From positions 651,027-715,026 of the forward strand of contig GG745331.1 of NCBI GenBank assembly GCA_000151295.1: a DNA stretch of 64,000 bases, read 5' to 3'. Source of the stretch: Allomyces macrogynus ATCC 38327. Lineage: Eukaryota; Blastocladiomycota; Blastocladiomycetes; Blastocladiales; Blastocladiaceae. This document shows, piece by piece, positions 54,291-64,000 of this stretch (position 1 is the first letter of the stretch; every line of letters begins with the position of its first letter). The position numbers and the translations under genes were made by a program. Below the pieces are notes generated by a model. It was not told the origin of the DNA. It saw only the letters and a list, made by a program, of their open reading frames with translations, and did not search any database.

Positions 54291-55375
54291 GTTGCGAGAA
54301 TCGGGCAAGAAGGGATATCAAGTTGCCGGCGTTGTCGATGGTGGTCGTTGTCGGTGCAGTTGAAGGCACGAGTGCAGAGCGCAAGTTCGAGCTGGTTGGT
54401 CAAGCTGGAGAGAGATCACGTCGGGTCGACGAAGAGAGAGGAGAAGATGGTTTGCGGGCGGGCAAGGAGATAAGGAGGGCAGCCAGTCGCTGGGCTCGGC
54501 CTTGACGAACCAGGCCGCGCATCGGCCTGCGGCAGCGGCGCCGGCCACGGCCGGCATCGCATCGCCCGTGCCTGTCAAGGAGCGGCCGGGAGACGCGCGC
54601 ATTGGCCGAGGAAGCGTTGCTAAGCAAAATACCATGGCCGGTGCGCGCACGCGTGCTCTCGCCGACCATCGGTTCGCTGTCCCAGCGTTCCTCTGTCATC
54701 GGCGACCACGGATCCCGTAACGACCGTAATGTTCGCTGTCAGCGCCCTCCTCGCGCATCCGCGTTGCGGCAGGTTGGCCGCGAGATAACCCTGGAGCCAG
54801 CGTGCAGGGCAAGTCAAGCGAATCGTGCAAGGTCGATGGTGCGGCCCTTGATCGAATGCGAGCGGGTGGGGGACAGTGCCGATCGCGTCTCGGTGCACGT
54901 GCAAAGCGGGCTTTTCGGACGCTTTTCGTGGCGCATCGTGGCAAGACGTGGCTTGCTTGCGCCCGCTTTGGCGGCGACGATCGACTCGTCGCGTCTCGCA
55001 TTCTGTCTCGCACGCCACGGATCACGGCGCAGACACCGCGCCCAATCGAAATGCCCGCGGGCGACCTGCAAACACGCGCCCGCCCACCCCGCATGCCAAC
55101 CGATGGCGGGCCCGGGTTGCTAAGCAGCGCTCCTTACACCAGCCTGGCCAGAGAACACCGAGAGCTGGGCGCGATCTTCCTCGGCACCTGAAAGGGTTAC
55201 AAACGCAGGGGACACGTTCTGGAGCACAAAAGCGCAGCTTGTCTCCCGCCGCCGAGGTGGTTGTTCCGATTGGCTGTCCAACGACCACGAACGACTTCTA
55301 CCAGCTCGTCCCTCTCTTCAACCAAACCGAGCCTCCACTACCAAGAACAAGTTCCAGCAGCCCAACCAACCAACC
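54291..55375. promoter_or_regulatory. Shared upstream region of the CFA and CNMT-like genes
   Basis: About 1.1 kb between two diverging methyltransferase genes. GC-rich frames are open here on both strands but carry no recognisable protein. Regulatory role inferred from position only. Confidence 0.4.
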
Positions 55376-56798
55376 ATGATCGAGTCCCTCATTGCCACCC
55401 TCGACCGCGCCGCGCGGTACACGCTCGGCCTCGACCTGCCAGCGGCGCGTGCGTCGCTGCGGCAACCCGTCGAAGCTGCGATCGCCAAGGGCCCGCTCAA
55501 TGCCCTCGAGGCTGCGCAGGAATGGGCCATTGATAACGGCGTGTATACGGACGCGGTCTTGCGCCGTGGCGTGCGCGCGCTGCTCAAGACGCGGCTCGAG
55601 GAGCTGCACAAGGAGTACCAGCCGGAAAACGTCGAGTACTACGTCGAGGCCAAGCGCGCGTTTGCCGACCAGCTGCGCGGGCTGCAGGAACTCGCCATCT
55701 TGACGGACGTGGCCAACGAGCAGCATTACGAGGTCGACACCGAGTTTTTCCGCATCTGCCTCGGCAAGCACATGAAGTACTCGTGCTGCTTGTACCCCGA
55801 GGGTCCGTCTTCTTGTCGATGCTCACGCCGTGCTCGATCGATCCTGTGCAGAATAGCTCACGGAAGCAAGCGTTACGTAGGTGTCACGGAACTCGACGAC
55901 GCTGAGCGCGCCATGCTCGAGCTGTATTGCGAGCGCGCGCAAATCAAGGACGGCATGTCGATCATGGAGCTCGGGTGTGGATGGGGGTCGCTGTCGCTGT
56001 TCCTGGCTCAGGTACGAGTTCTCCTCAACCGGGGACTTTATCGCACGAATCGTGAGCGCTGACTGTGCTGTCAAAATACTAGAAATACCCGAAATCGCGC
56101 GTCACGGGCCTCTCCAACTCCAACTCGCAGCGCGAGTACATTGAAGCGCAGGCGCAGGCACGCGGGCTCACGAACCTGACCATCATCACGGCCGACATTA
56201 ACAAGTGGACCGCGACCGACACGTACGTCGGCACTTCCTCACATCCGCACAGGGACTGTGCGTAAAGCACTAAAACTGACCGATGCCCACTCTCTCCACC
56301 AGGTTTGACCGCGTCGTTTCGATTGAAATGTTCGAGCACATGAAAAACTACGAGATGCTCTTCAAGAAGGTCGCGTCGCTGCTCAAGAACGGCGACTCGC
56401 GCGCGTTCATTCACGTCTTCTGCCATCGCGACCTGCCGTACCATTTCCAGACGGGCGAGGCACAGTCGTGGATGGCGCGCTACTTTTTCAGTGGCGGGAC
56501 GATGCCGGCGCGCGACACCTTCTCCTACTTTTCGTCGTCGCTCGCGCTCGAGCGCGACTGGGCCGTCAACGGCACGCACTACGCCAAGACGTCGCGTGCG
56601 TGGCTCGAACGCATGGACGAGCGTAAAAACGAGTGCATGCCGTGGCTCGTGCGGTGCTACGGGTCCGAGGCCGAGGCGAAAAAGTGGTTCCAGCGCTGGC
56701 GCGTCTTCTACATTGCCGTTGAAGAGCTGTTTGCGTATAACGGCGGCAATGAGTGGTTTGTTGGCCACTATTTGTTCAAGAAACCGGCGGTCGAGTGA
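55376..56798 (+). CDS. Coclaurine N-methyltransferase-like SAM-dependent methyltransferase
   Basis: Methyltransferase of the CMAS/CNMT superfamily, 397 aa in four exons (55376-55802, 55881-56011, 56083-56222, 56303-56798). It contains HYEVDTEFFRICLGKHMKYS, then AERAMLELYCERAQIKDGMS and motif I MELGCGWGSLSLFLAQ, KYPKSRVTGLSNSNSQREYI, VVSIEMFEHMKNYEMLF, FCHRDLPYHFQ, the characteristic MARYFFSGGTMPARDTFSYF, NGTHYAKTSRAWLERMD and the close FAYNGGNEWFVGHYLFKK. These match the plant CNMT-like family (benzylisoquinoline N-methyltransferases and their uncharacterised relatives in algae and protists). A role in alkaloid synthesis is unlikely here; an amine or lipid headgroup substrate is possible, but unproven. 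Faces the CFA synthase gene. Confidence 0.88.
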
Positions 56799-57335
56799 TT
56801 TGGCGCCGTCGCGCTGCCACAGCGTCGGTCGTTGCTCGGCCCTCGCTGATCGTTTTGATTTTCATTTTCATGGCGTGCCGCACCCTTGGTAGAGCGGCAA
56901 GGTGTCTGTAAATACAACGCAATCGTGGGTTTGGTTTGTTTCCATACTTTTGCATGTTGTTAGCGTCGGGAGACAGCGTCTCCTTCAAGCCACACAACCA
57001 CATGTGACGCGAAAGCAATGACCTGATCGGCCAACTTGACCGTCTTCTCGATGTTGAACTTCTGTCCTTTTTGAAGCTGATACTTTGGACCAGCATCGAC
57101 TGGACCCGGTAACCCGCAACCACTCGCACTTGGACCGCCGCATCGCGCTCGACGTGCTGAACCAGACGGCCTGTTCAAGCTTGAAATTGAGCTCGTTCAC
57201 CACCAGCTGCCTCATCTCGCCCGCCGACCACGCTCGTGCTGTCTCTTGACCGGTCCTGCTCATTGTTCCGGACTCGACTGTGCCGTGCGCACCACCTGCT
57301 CCTGCAACCGACCCCGCCCACCCACGCCAAGCACC
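56799..57335. other. Region upstream of CBP20
   Basis: About 540 bp between two plus-strand genes: CNMT-like 3' end and CBP20 promoter. No gene seen. Confidence 0.5.
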
Positions 57336-58117
57336 ATGTCGTCGATTGACATGTACGGCCGCCCGCTGGCCGCGGCCGTAGGCCAATCGCACCTGATCGT
57401 GCGGGACCTGGCGCGCCCCTCGGCCTACGTCGACCGTTCCTTCCCCGGGTCCCTCGACGACTGGTACCGTGCGCTCGACCAGTCGACAACCGTCTACGTG
57501 GGCAATCTGTCGTTTTACACGACGGAAGAGCAAATCTTTGAACTCTTTGCCAAGTGCGGCGACATCAAGCGCATTATCATGGGGCTCGACAAGCTGCGCA
57601 TGACCCCCTGTGGGTTCTGCTTTGTCGAGTACTACAACCACGATAACGCGCTGGATTGCCTGCGGTACATTTCGGGCACCAAGCTCGACGACCGGTTCAT
57701 TCGCGTCGACCTCGACCCGGGGTTCCGCGAAGGGCGCCAGTTTGGCCGTGGGCGGCACGGTGGACAGGTGCGCGACCAGTACCGCACCGAGTTTGATGCG
57801 GGTCGTGGGGGTTGGGCGCCGAGTATGGACCAGGATGCGGGGCGTGCCGAGCGGAATTATTCGGCACAGTACTCGACGTCCGGGAGTACGTTGTTGTTCT
57901 TTTTGCGCACGCTCATGCCGTCGCGTGGCACGACGCTCATTCTTTGCGGTTGTTTGATGCAGCCAAGCGCAAGCGGTACGACGACGAGGAGGACGGGGAT
58001 GGCGACGACCACGATGCCAAGCGGCAGGTGCGCTCTGCTTTTCATGGTGCTCTCTGATGCTCAAGGTGTTTGACTTCACCGGTCTTGCTCGTTCCTCAGA
58101 GTCGTCGAACCTATTGA
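57336..58117 (+). CDS. CBC2: Nuclear cap-binding complex small subunit CBP20
   Basis: Binds the 5' m7G cap of Pol II transcripts together with CBP80. Exons 57336-57885, 57963-58027 and probably 58100-58117 give 210 aa. The N-terminal [17 protein letters not shown] holds the cap-stacking Tyr and matches CBP20. The RRM has RNP2 [11 protein letters not shown] and RNP1 CGFCFVEYY (residues about 50-125), followed by [33 protein letters not shown] and [12 protein letters not shown], the conserved cap-binding tail. The extra acidic/basic end ([20 protein letters not shown]) exceeds the human protein (156 aa). The last exon is uncertain: CAG at 58099 gives a short end in phase 0, while other frames stay open to 58224. 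Confidence 0.93.
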
Positions 58118-59639
58118 ACCGAAGCGTGCGCGAGCTACCGCCGCCGCAACCGAATCGGATCTGTATATATTTATTTTCTGTTGGGCCTTCGTCGTTCCCG
58201 CTCGTGAGTATTGCTGCGCTCTGAATCACAGCTCCCGAGCTGCACGAGGCCGTGACAACCTGACTGGGGGAACTCCTGACCTGACAGATGCAAACAGTCG
58301 TGCAATCATCTCCAAAGTTTTACGTAAATTGCACGACGATGTTCAAGCAGCGCGAGGAATATTCAGACTTAGGTGGACGGGACGCAACGTCGTTGCCCGT
58401 TGGTGACCAGTCGAACACCAGGCGAACAAAATCAGAGTCAAATCGCCGTCGTGCTCCACGAGTCAAATACCGTACTGCTTAGGTCGATTTGGCGTCCCGA
58501 GTCACACCCCCCTTGTCTGACAAAGAAAAGCGCGTCCCGTCACAAGAAAAGGAACATCATTGTGCTTTTCGTCATGTTTTGAGTCGTTTCGAAAGCCAAA
58601 TAGCCACTTTTGACAGTGGCGGCGTCACAATCAACATCCTTGGTCATGCGTCACAGACCCTCTGTCAAATCGCTGTGTCAATAATAAAACTGTCCGCGGG
58701 ACACCCAGAGCAGAGTCGACCGAAGCACCACGGTATTCAAGTCCTCAAGAAAGGTGGAATAAAGCCAGCAAAAGTCCACACAATGTTTGATTGCAAAGAT
58801 TCGACAAGGCCAGTAACATCGAGAGCACCAGGGACATTATTAGGAAAAGGCGAATAATGTGTTCACAAGGACGCCCAGCCGCGGCCGTAAAGAATAAGGA
58901 GAGTTGGAGCGGTTGACAGATTCCCGGTAACCAGAACGACGCGACTTGTGGAAATCGCTTGTCAGATGCCAGGACCATCAATGACATGCTCACTGGGTGG
59001 GCATGAAATGCGCAAGAAGACGGTTTACCAGCGCCGCACAGAAGAAAAAGGACAGCTTTTTTGGTGCAGCGCTCATGAATGATTTCTCACCTTGCTCGTC
59101 CGTTCTCATGTCGCTTTCTTCCTTCATCATTCTGATGGCAGCAGCAGCCTTTGGTTTTAGTCAACCTGGTGGTCTGTCAGGAACACTGATCTGCCGTGTT
59201 TGGCGCTGGCTAACTCACCATTTTTCGGGCTTTGTTACGGGTGCTTGCTCGCTGCTCGAATTTCGATTTCTGGCAAGCAAATTTTACCAGCCAGAGAATG
59301 TCAAGGGCCAAATTGCAGAGGCATCCAGCTCATTTTTCTCCGTCAATGCATGCTCGTCACCACGTCTGACCATTTCACCCGCTGCACGACGCCAACCTGT
59401 GCCAGTTGAGTCAACACGCTTTGCAGCATTCGCGACCTTGCTCTAGCACCAACACCCTTCGACCATTTTGTAGCCCGGTGCAATCGACACGGCGCATGGC
59501 ACCATTTCCAAGCGGTGATACGGCTTGCTTGACCAAGCTCGCCTAATTCAGGTCATCGTCCACGCCGCCACGCTGATCTCGACCAAAAACGAGTCGACCC
59601 ACAAAAGGGCAGCCGCGCGCAAGAGGTCGGTCCTCGACA
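58118..59639. other. Gene-free 1.5-kb stretch upstream of the SLC35F gene
   Basis: Lower GC and CpG than the genes, though less extreme than the island at 28.8-29.65 kb. A 149-codon plus-strand frame (58997-59446) has a hydrophobic stretch (SVLMSLSSFIILMAAAAF) but no family resemblance and no supporting signals. The final 100 bp should hold the next gene's promoter. Confidence 0.45.
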
Positions 59640-61348
59640 ATGGATCCTCCCGCTTGGAACAATGCCAACGACGTCGTCCTGAAATCAAGCAGCTCAAGCG
59701 TGGTTATGCCGGCGACGCGAGGTTCCTCGAAGACAAGTAGCGGGCATGGCCCGCCGCCGCTGCCGATCCATCAATCTCCCAGTCGCGCAGGTGCTCGAAA
59801 ACTCGACCGCGTCTCCGCATCTGTTCCGCACGATCACGACGTCGACAGCTCAATCGCCGGTCCATCGTCGTGGACACTGCCCAACGACCCGACCGAACTC
59901 GACGCGCTGCTCGGCGACAGCGCAACCCATCGCGAACCTGCAAGAAATCACGACCGCGCGAACATGGGCAAGTTCGTCGGACGGTTGCGCTATGCTCTCG
60001 GCATCTTTTTCCTGCTCTGCGTCGTCGGACTCTGGGTTGGGTCGAGTTTCTTGATGAACGTGCGTCTGGTCGATGCTGCTCGTCTTCGATGTGCGAAAGC
60101 AGACTCTGATTGAAGAGCTCCCCGGTTTTTGCAGTACCTGTTTGCCGACGACCAGTACTTCAAGCCCTTCTTCGTCACGTACCTGAACACGTCCACGTTC
60201 TCCGTCTACCTGCTCTTCTTTGCCGCCGGTGCGCTCTTCGGACGCGGCAAGAAACCGACTGCGGCGCACGGCGATGCGGGACTGTCCGTCCGGACGGCCG
60301 ACGCGTCGGCGGAAACTATCGCAGCAGAGGGTGAAAAGCCAAAAGTCGAGGGTCATGTTGCTGCTTCCGCACCGACCGGAGCGGCGGGCGTTGACCTCGA
60401 GGAGGAGGGTGAGGTGCTCGGTTTTCGTGCTGTACGTTTCACGATGTATCAGCGTAAGTGCGTTCTGTTCGCGTCGTCTCACCTTCTCCACCACCTGGCC
60501 CCGCGTCCAGACGGCCTGGATCAGCTTCCAGTTTTGCTGGTTGTGGTTTGTTGCTAACTACACGAGCAACATGGCGCTCGGGTACACGAATGTGGCATCG
60601 GTCACGATTCTCAGCTCCATGTCGGGCCCGCTCACGTTGATCCTCGCGCCGTGGTTCGGCGCCGACTCGTTCACGCTCGTCAAGGTCGTGGCCGTGGCCG
60701 TCAGTTTCGGCGGTGTCGTGTGCGTGGGTCTATCCGACTCGTCAAGCGGTACCGGCACGAACCCGTTCCTCGGCGACCTGCTGGCCCTGCTCGGCGCCGT
60801 CTTCTACGCCTTTTACATCACGTTCATGAAACGCAAGGTCGGACACGAGTCGCGCATCAACATGCGCTTGTTTTTCGGGCTCGTCGGCGTGTTCAATGCA
60901 GTCCTGCTCCTACCACTGCTCGCGCTCGCGAGCTTCGCTGGGCTCGAGACGTTTGAAATGCCCGCGGTGGGACAGTGGAAGTACCTGCTCATCAATGCGT
61001 TCTTTGGGACGTTCCTGTCGGACTACTTGTGGCTACTGTCGATGTTGATGACGGGACCCGTCGTCGTTACGCTCGGTCTGTCGCTCACGACGCCTGTGGC
61101 CATGATTGGCGACTCGATCCTACACCACATGACGTATTCGGGCTTGTACATCACCGGCGCCGTGCTGATCATTTTGGGGTTCCTCGGTACGTTTCGCTGC
61201 AATCATATTTGCGCAATGGCACGTTCGACTTCCTTCGTTTGGTGTACATTTAGGCGTCAACCTCGAGTTCCCGACCATCGACGCAGCAATTGCACGGCGG
61301 TGGAACCGGTTCCGCGGCCGGCCCGCGACCGAACCGAGCCCGCTATAA
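59640..61348 (+). CDS. SLC35F-type drug/metabolite transporter
   Basis: Multi-pass membrane transporter of the EamA/DMT superfamily, SLC35F5-like branch, 495 aa in four exons (59640-60059, 60135-60431, 60511-61186, 61254-61348). An N-terminal Ser/Pro-rich cytosolic region precedes ten predicted helices; the first is RYALGIFFLLCVVGLWVGSS. The second exon ends at GCT|GTACGT, so FRA joins TAWISFQFCWLWFVANYTSN in phase 0; this restores the family block ALGYTNVASVTILSSMSGPL. A hydrophilic loop of about 60 residues (GRGKKPTAAHG to LEEEGEVLG) separates helices 2 and 3. The second repeat (GDLLALLGAVFYAFYITFMK and LWLLSMLMTGPVVVTLGLSL) is well formed. Substrate unknown; the close human relatives are orphan or mitochondrial/vacuolar. 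Confidence 0.87.
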
Positions 61349-62531
61349 TGCCTTGTTGCAAGAGGGGCGTTTGGAAAGTTGAGTTTTTTGTCCTGCGACC
61401 ATTTGCCGTGTCCGGTTTTGTCTCGCTCAGAATAGATGTCGCGCGCTTGCGCTTTTCCATGTCGGCTTGTCCATTTCGCGCTTTGGCTCCGGCTCCTGGC
61501 TCGCAACCCGTTTTGATATTGCTGGGGGCACAATGGCGAGAGGAAATTGGCCGTGTCGTGCCGGACAAGATGGTGAATCTCAAAGAGACAAGCGAGCAGC
61601 GGATGTCACATCATCTTGATGCTTGTACCAGAACCTGAAAGGGATCGACCCACGCGCGCAGCTTGCTCCCGCTCACAGAACACAAGCAAATGAGTAGATG
61701 GGAACAGAGATTGCCGAGTGCGTCGACAGAGCCCATCTGCTGCGCCAGCGCGAATGTGTCGTCGGAAATTACACCCATCCGCCGGATTTCCGCCGGGCAA
61801 AAGGGTGGAGAAGCATGGCAGCGACACCGCGGTCCTGTTCGCTGTCATTTTGAAGCGTTCAAACGACGCTGGAGTGGAGAAATTATCAGCGGTCGCCAAT
61901 ATGATCCGCGGCCTGAGTTTGGTCGAAACCGTTGATCGGCCTCCTTTCGCCAAGGTTCGTCCACGATACATGCTGTTTCTTGAGCCCACACTGATGGAGA
62001 GGATCAGGCCGTCCGGTGTCGGCGTGCTCCGTGCAAGGGCTTAACATCTGCCCGCGCAGGACAAGGGTCCCGGCTGCACTGAGAGTCTTGAACAAGGTCA
62101 GGAGTACAGAAGTAAGCATTGGCGGCCGCCAAGACCCGCCAAGGCACAACGGCGCGTCATGGTCCCGGTCCGACAGGGGTCGACGGACAAACGGAGGGAC
62201 GCTGGAGTCGCGAAAGGAGTATCAGCGCGGTCACAGCCAAGTCTCTTGGCTTTCCGACTTGGTCGAACAGGGAGAAAAGTGGGGCAAACGCCACCCGGTG
62301 CATCTCGCAAAAGTTGGAGACGCGTGTCGTGTCGACGCCGACCACCACCACCACCACCACGTTCGCCAGCAACGCGCCGACTGCTCGATCCTCTTGAGCA
62401 CCTCTCGCACGACTTGCTGCAACTCAACCGACCAACCGACCAACCGACCGGACTCGAGGTCGTCAAGCAAGTGGTCCAGCAGCACCCAGCACACGCATCA
62501 CCGCCACCGTTTGTCCACGACACCACCTGCC
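61349..62531. other. Gene-free stretch upstream of fimbrin
   Basis: About 1.2 kb with no recognised gene. It contains a short CAC run at about 62341-62360 and repeated CAACCGAC units near 62425-62450, both probably in the fimbrin leader/promoter. Confidence 0.5.
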
Positions 62532-64000
62532 ATGGCGTCGACCAACTACCGCGTCCTCGGGGCCAAGTACCCGCAGCTCAACACGGAGCTCGAGCACCTG
62601 ATCCAGCAGTTCAAGTACCTATCGACGTCATTGTCGCGCCGCGCCGCGCCGTGCCGTGCCGTGTGGACCGCTGTCGCCACCGCCATGCGCGCACGGGACG
62701 CATAATGGGCCCAACACCAGCGGACACTGACCGTGTGTCGCGTTGTGTGGTACCTGTAGTGTCTTTGACGTGAACGAGGAGGGCTCGATCGACAAGAGTG
62801 AGGTCATGTCGGTCGTGCGCGGCCTGCACCAGTTTTCGTTCGACCAGATCCAGCAGGGCATGCAGGCCGTGCGCACCAACGACGAGGGCCGCGTCGACTT
62901 TGACGAGTACCTCGATGTACGCTTTCCACTGCTTGACAGAGTGTTATTGGCAGTGAAGCTGGTGGATCGGATCTGACGCGCATGGAACCGATCGCGACTC
63001 AGACCGTGGCCAAGCTCAAGGACGCCAAGGTGAACGCGGCGGCCGCGCGCGCGAGTCACAGCTCGGGCGGCGGTGCTGCTGCTGCCTCGCCGGCGCACAA
63101 GAAGATCATTATCAAGGGCACGGCGCAGAACACGACGCACACGATCAACGAGGATGAGCGAGGTATGCATGAACGCGAGCAAGAATGCTACAGTTCCAAG
63201 CGCATGCTTCTCCATATGCTCATTTCGTTTGTCTGCGTTATAGTGTCATTTGTCAACCACATCAACTTTGCGCTTGCCGGCGACGCGCACATTGGGGACC
63301 GGTTCCCGATTGAACCCTACTCGATGGACATTTTCGAGGCGTGCCAGGACGGTCTTTTGCTTGCCAAGCTCATCAACCACTCGGTGCCCGACACGATTGA
63401 CGAGCGTGCGCTCAACATTGGCAAGAAGCTTAACCCGTTCAAGATGACCGAGAACAACAACGTTGTCATCAACTCGGCCAAGGCCATTGGGTGCTCGGTC
63501 GTGAACGTACGGCGTTTTTGACCGCAGTTTCAGTTTGCTTTCTCATGCGAGCCGAACAGTTTCACTGACGTTGCCTCGACGACACAAGATTGGCGCGCAG
63601 GACCTGATCGAGGGCGTCGAATACCTGATCCTCGGTCTGATCTGGCAAATCATCAAGATTGGCCTGCTCTCGAAGATCGACATCAAGCTGCACCCGGAAC
63701 TTTACCGCCTGCTCGAGCCGGGAGAGACGCTCGAGGACTTCCTCAAGCTGCCCGCCGACCAGATTCTGCTGCGGTGGTTCAACTACCACCTGCGCAAGGT
63801 GCAGTGCCCCGTGACCGTGGCCAACTTTTCCACCGACGTGCGCGACTCGGTCGCCTACACCTACCTGCTGCACTCGCTCGCGCCGCACCTCTGCTCCAAG
63901 GCCGCGCTCCAGACCGACGACTTGCACGAGCGCGCCGAGCAGGTAATTGAGAATGCCGGCAAGCTCAATGCCGCATCATATGTGACGCCCAAGTCGATTG
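62532..64000 (+). CDS. FIM1: Fimbrin/plastin actin-bundling protein (5' part, runs off the window)
   Basis: Actin-filament cross-linker of patches and rings, cut by the window edge. Exons 62532-62614, 62760-62916, 63003-63162, 63244-63506 and 63589 onward (frame still open at 64000) give the first ~358 residues. An EF-hand region (FDVNEEGSIDKSE and VRTNDEGRVDFDEYLD) is followed by a linker (SGGGAAAASPAHKK), the conserved ERVSFVNHINFALAGDAHIG, then the first calponin-homology domain: DGLLLAKLINHSVPDTIDER, NPFKMTENNNVVINSAKAIG, GAQDLIEGVEYLILGLIWQI. A second CH starts at ILLRWFNYHLRKVQCPVTVA. Exon phases 2, 0, 1 and 0 all agree. One acceptor is AAG (63588), a slight oddity. Full-length fimbrins have four CH domains, so about half lies beyond the window. 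Confidence 0.95.

Noticed and set aside
1..64000. Prokaryotic operons, CRISPR arrays, integrated virus
   Set aside because: No Shine-Dalgarno-spaced gene strings, no regular direct-repeat arrays with unique spacers and no viral replication or capsid motifs were seen. Nearly every gene has spliceosomal introns.

Overview
This window is about 64 kb of nuclear DNA from an intron-rich, very GC- and CpG-rich eukaryote. The gene set points to an early-diverging fungus: TIM9, SWP1-type ribophorin II, ERV46, SEC15, fimbrin and STN1, with short introns of mostly 60-165 bp. A zoosporic (blastoclad- or chytrid-like) lineage fits best, because some genes are unusual for Dikarya, such as a fused lysine-ketoglutarate reductase/saccharopine dehydrogenase and a coclaurine-N-methyltransferase-like enzyme. 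The lineage is an inference; a marker-gene search would settle it. I see nothing bacterial in organisation, no CRISPR, no operons and no rRNA.

Layout: a C2H2 zinc-finger regulator (305-2542, +); mitochondrial AASS (3507-6494, -); a gene-poor stretch with one doubtful ORF (6.5-8.3 kb); mitochondrial ribosomal bL9 (8339-9600, -) divergent from an MMTAG2 homologue (9922-11115, +); a TLC-domain membrane protein (11407-12603, +); a telobox Myb protein (12760-15844, -); a gap holding a tRNA-like T-arm and a tandem duplication (16.7-17.7 kb); PAS kinase (17694-20698, -) head-to-head with exocyst SEC15 (21372-24724, +); a dsRNA-binding protein with a charged repeat tail (25379-28726, -); a CpG-depleted island (28.8-29.65 kb); polyprenyl diphosphate synthase COQ1 (30237-31865, -); ribophorin II/SWP1 (32264-33226, -); two tandem TIM9 genes (33612-35404, +); a coiled-coil protein (35575-37586, -) sharing a 186-bp promoter with STN1 (37773-38449, +); an unrecognised protein (38766-39854, -); PNKP (40305-42143, +); ERV46 (42524-44222, -); cytosolic leucyl-tRNA synthetase (44829-48318, -); multidomain glutaredoxin GLRX3 (48785-50125, +); GPATCH4 (50256-51178, -); cyclopropane-fatty-acid synthase (52399-54290, -) head-to-head with a CNMT-like methyltransferase (55376-56798, +); cap-binding CBP20 (57336-58117, +); an SLC35F-type transporter (59640-61348, +); and the 5' part of fimbrin (62532 to the edge, +).

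Most genes are housekeeping and unrelated to their neighbours. Themes that recur are mitochondria (AASS, bL9m, COQ1, TIM9), ER/secretion (SWP1, ERV46, SEC15), telomeres (telobox protein, STN1) and SAM-dependent lipid or amine methylation (the CFA/CNMT pair). Exon models were built by hand from splice signals, reading phase and remembered family conservation. Across about 70 introns the 5' splice site is mostly GTNCG rather than GTAAG, which is itself one of the more interesting signals here.
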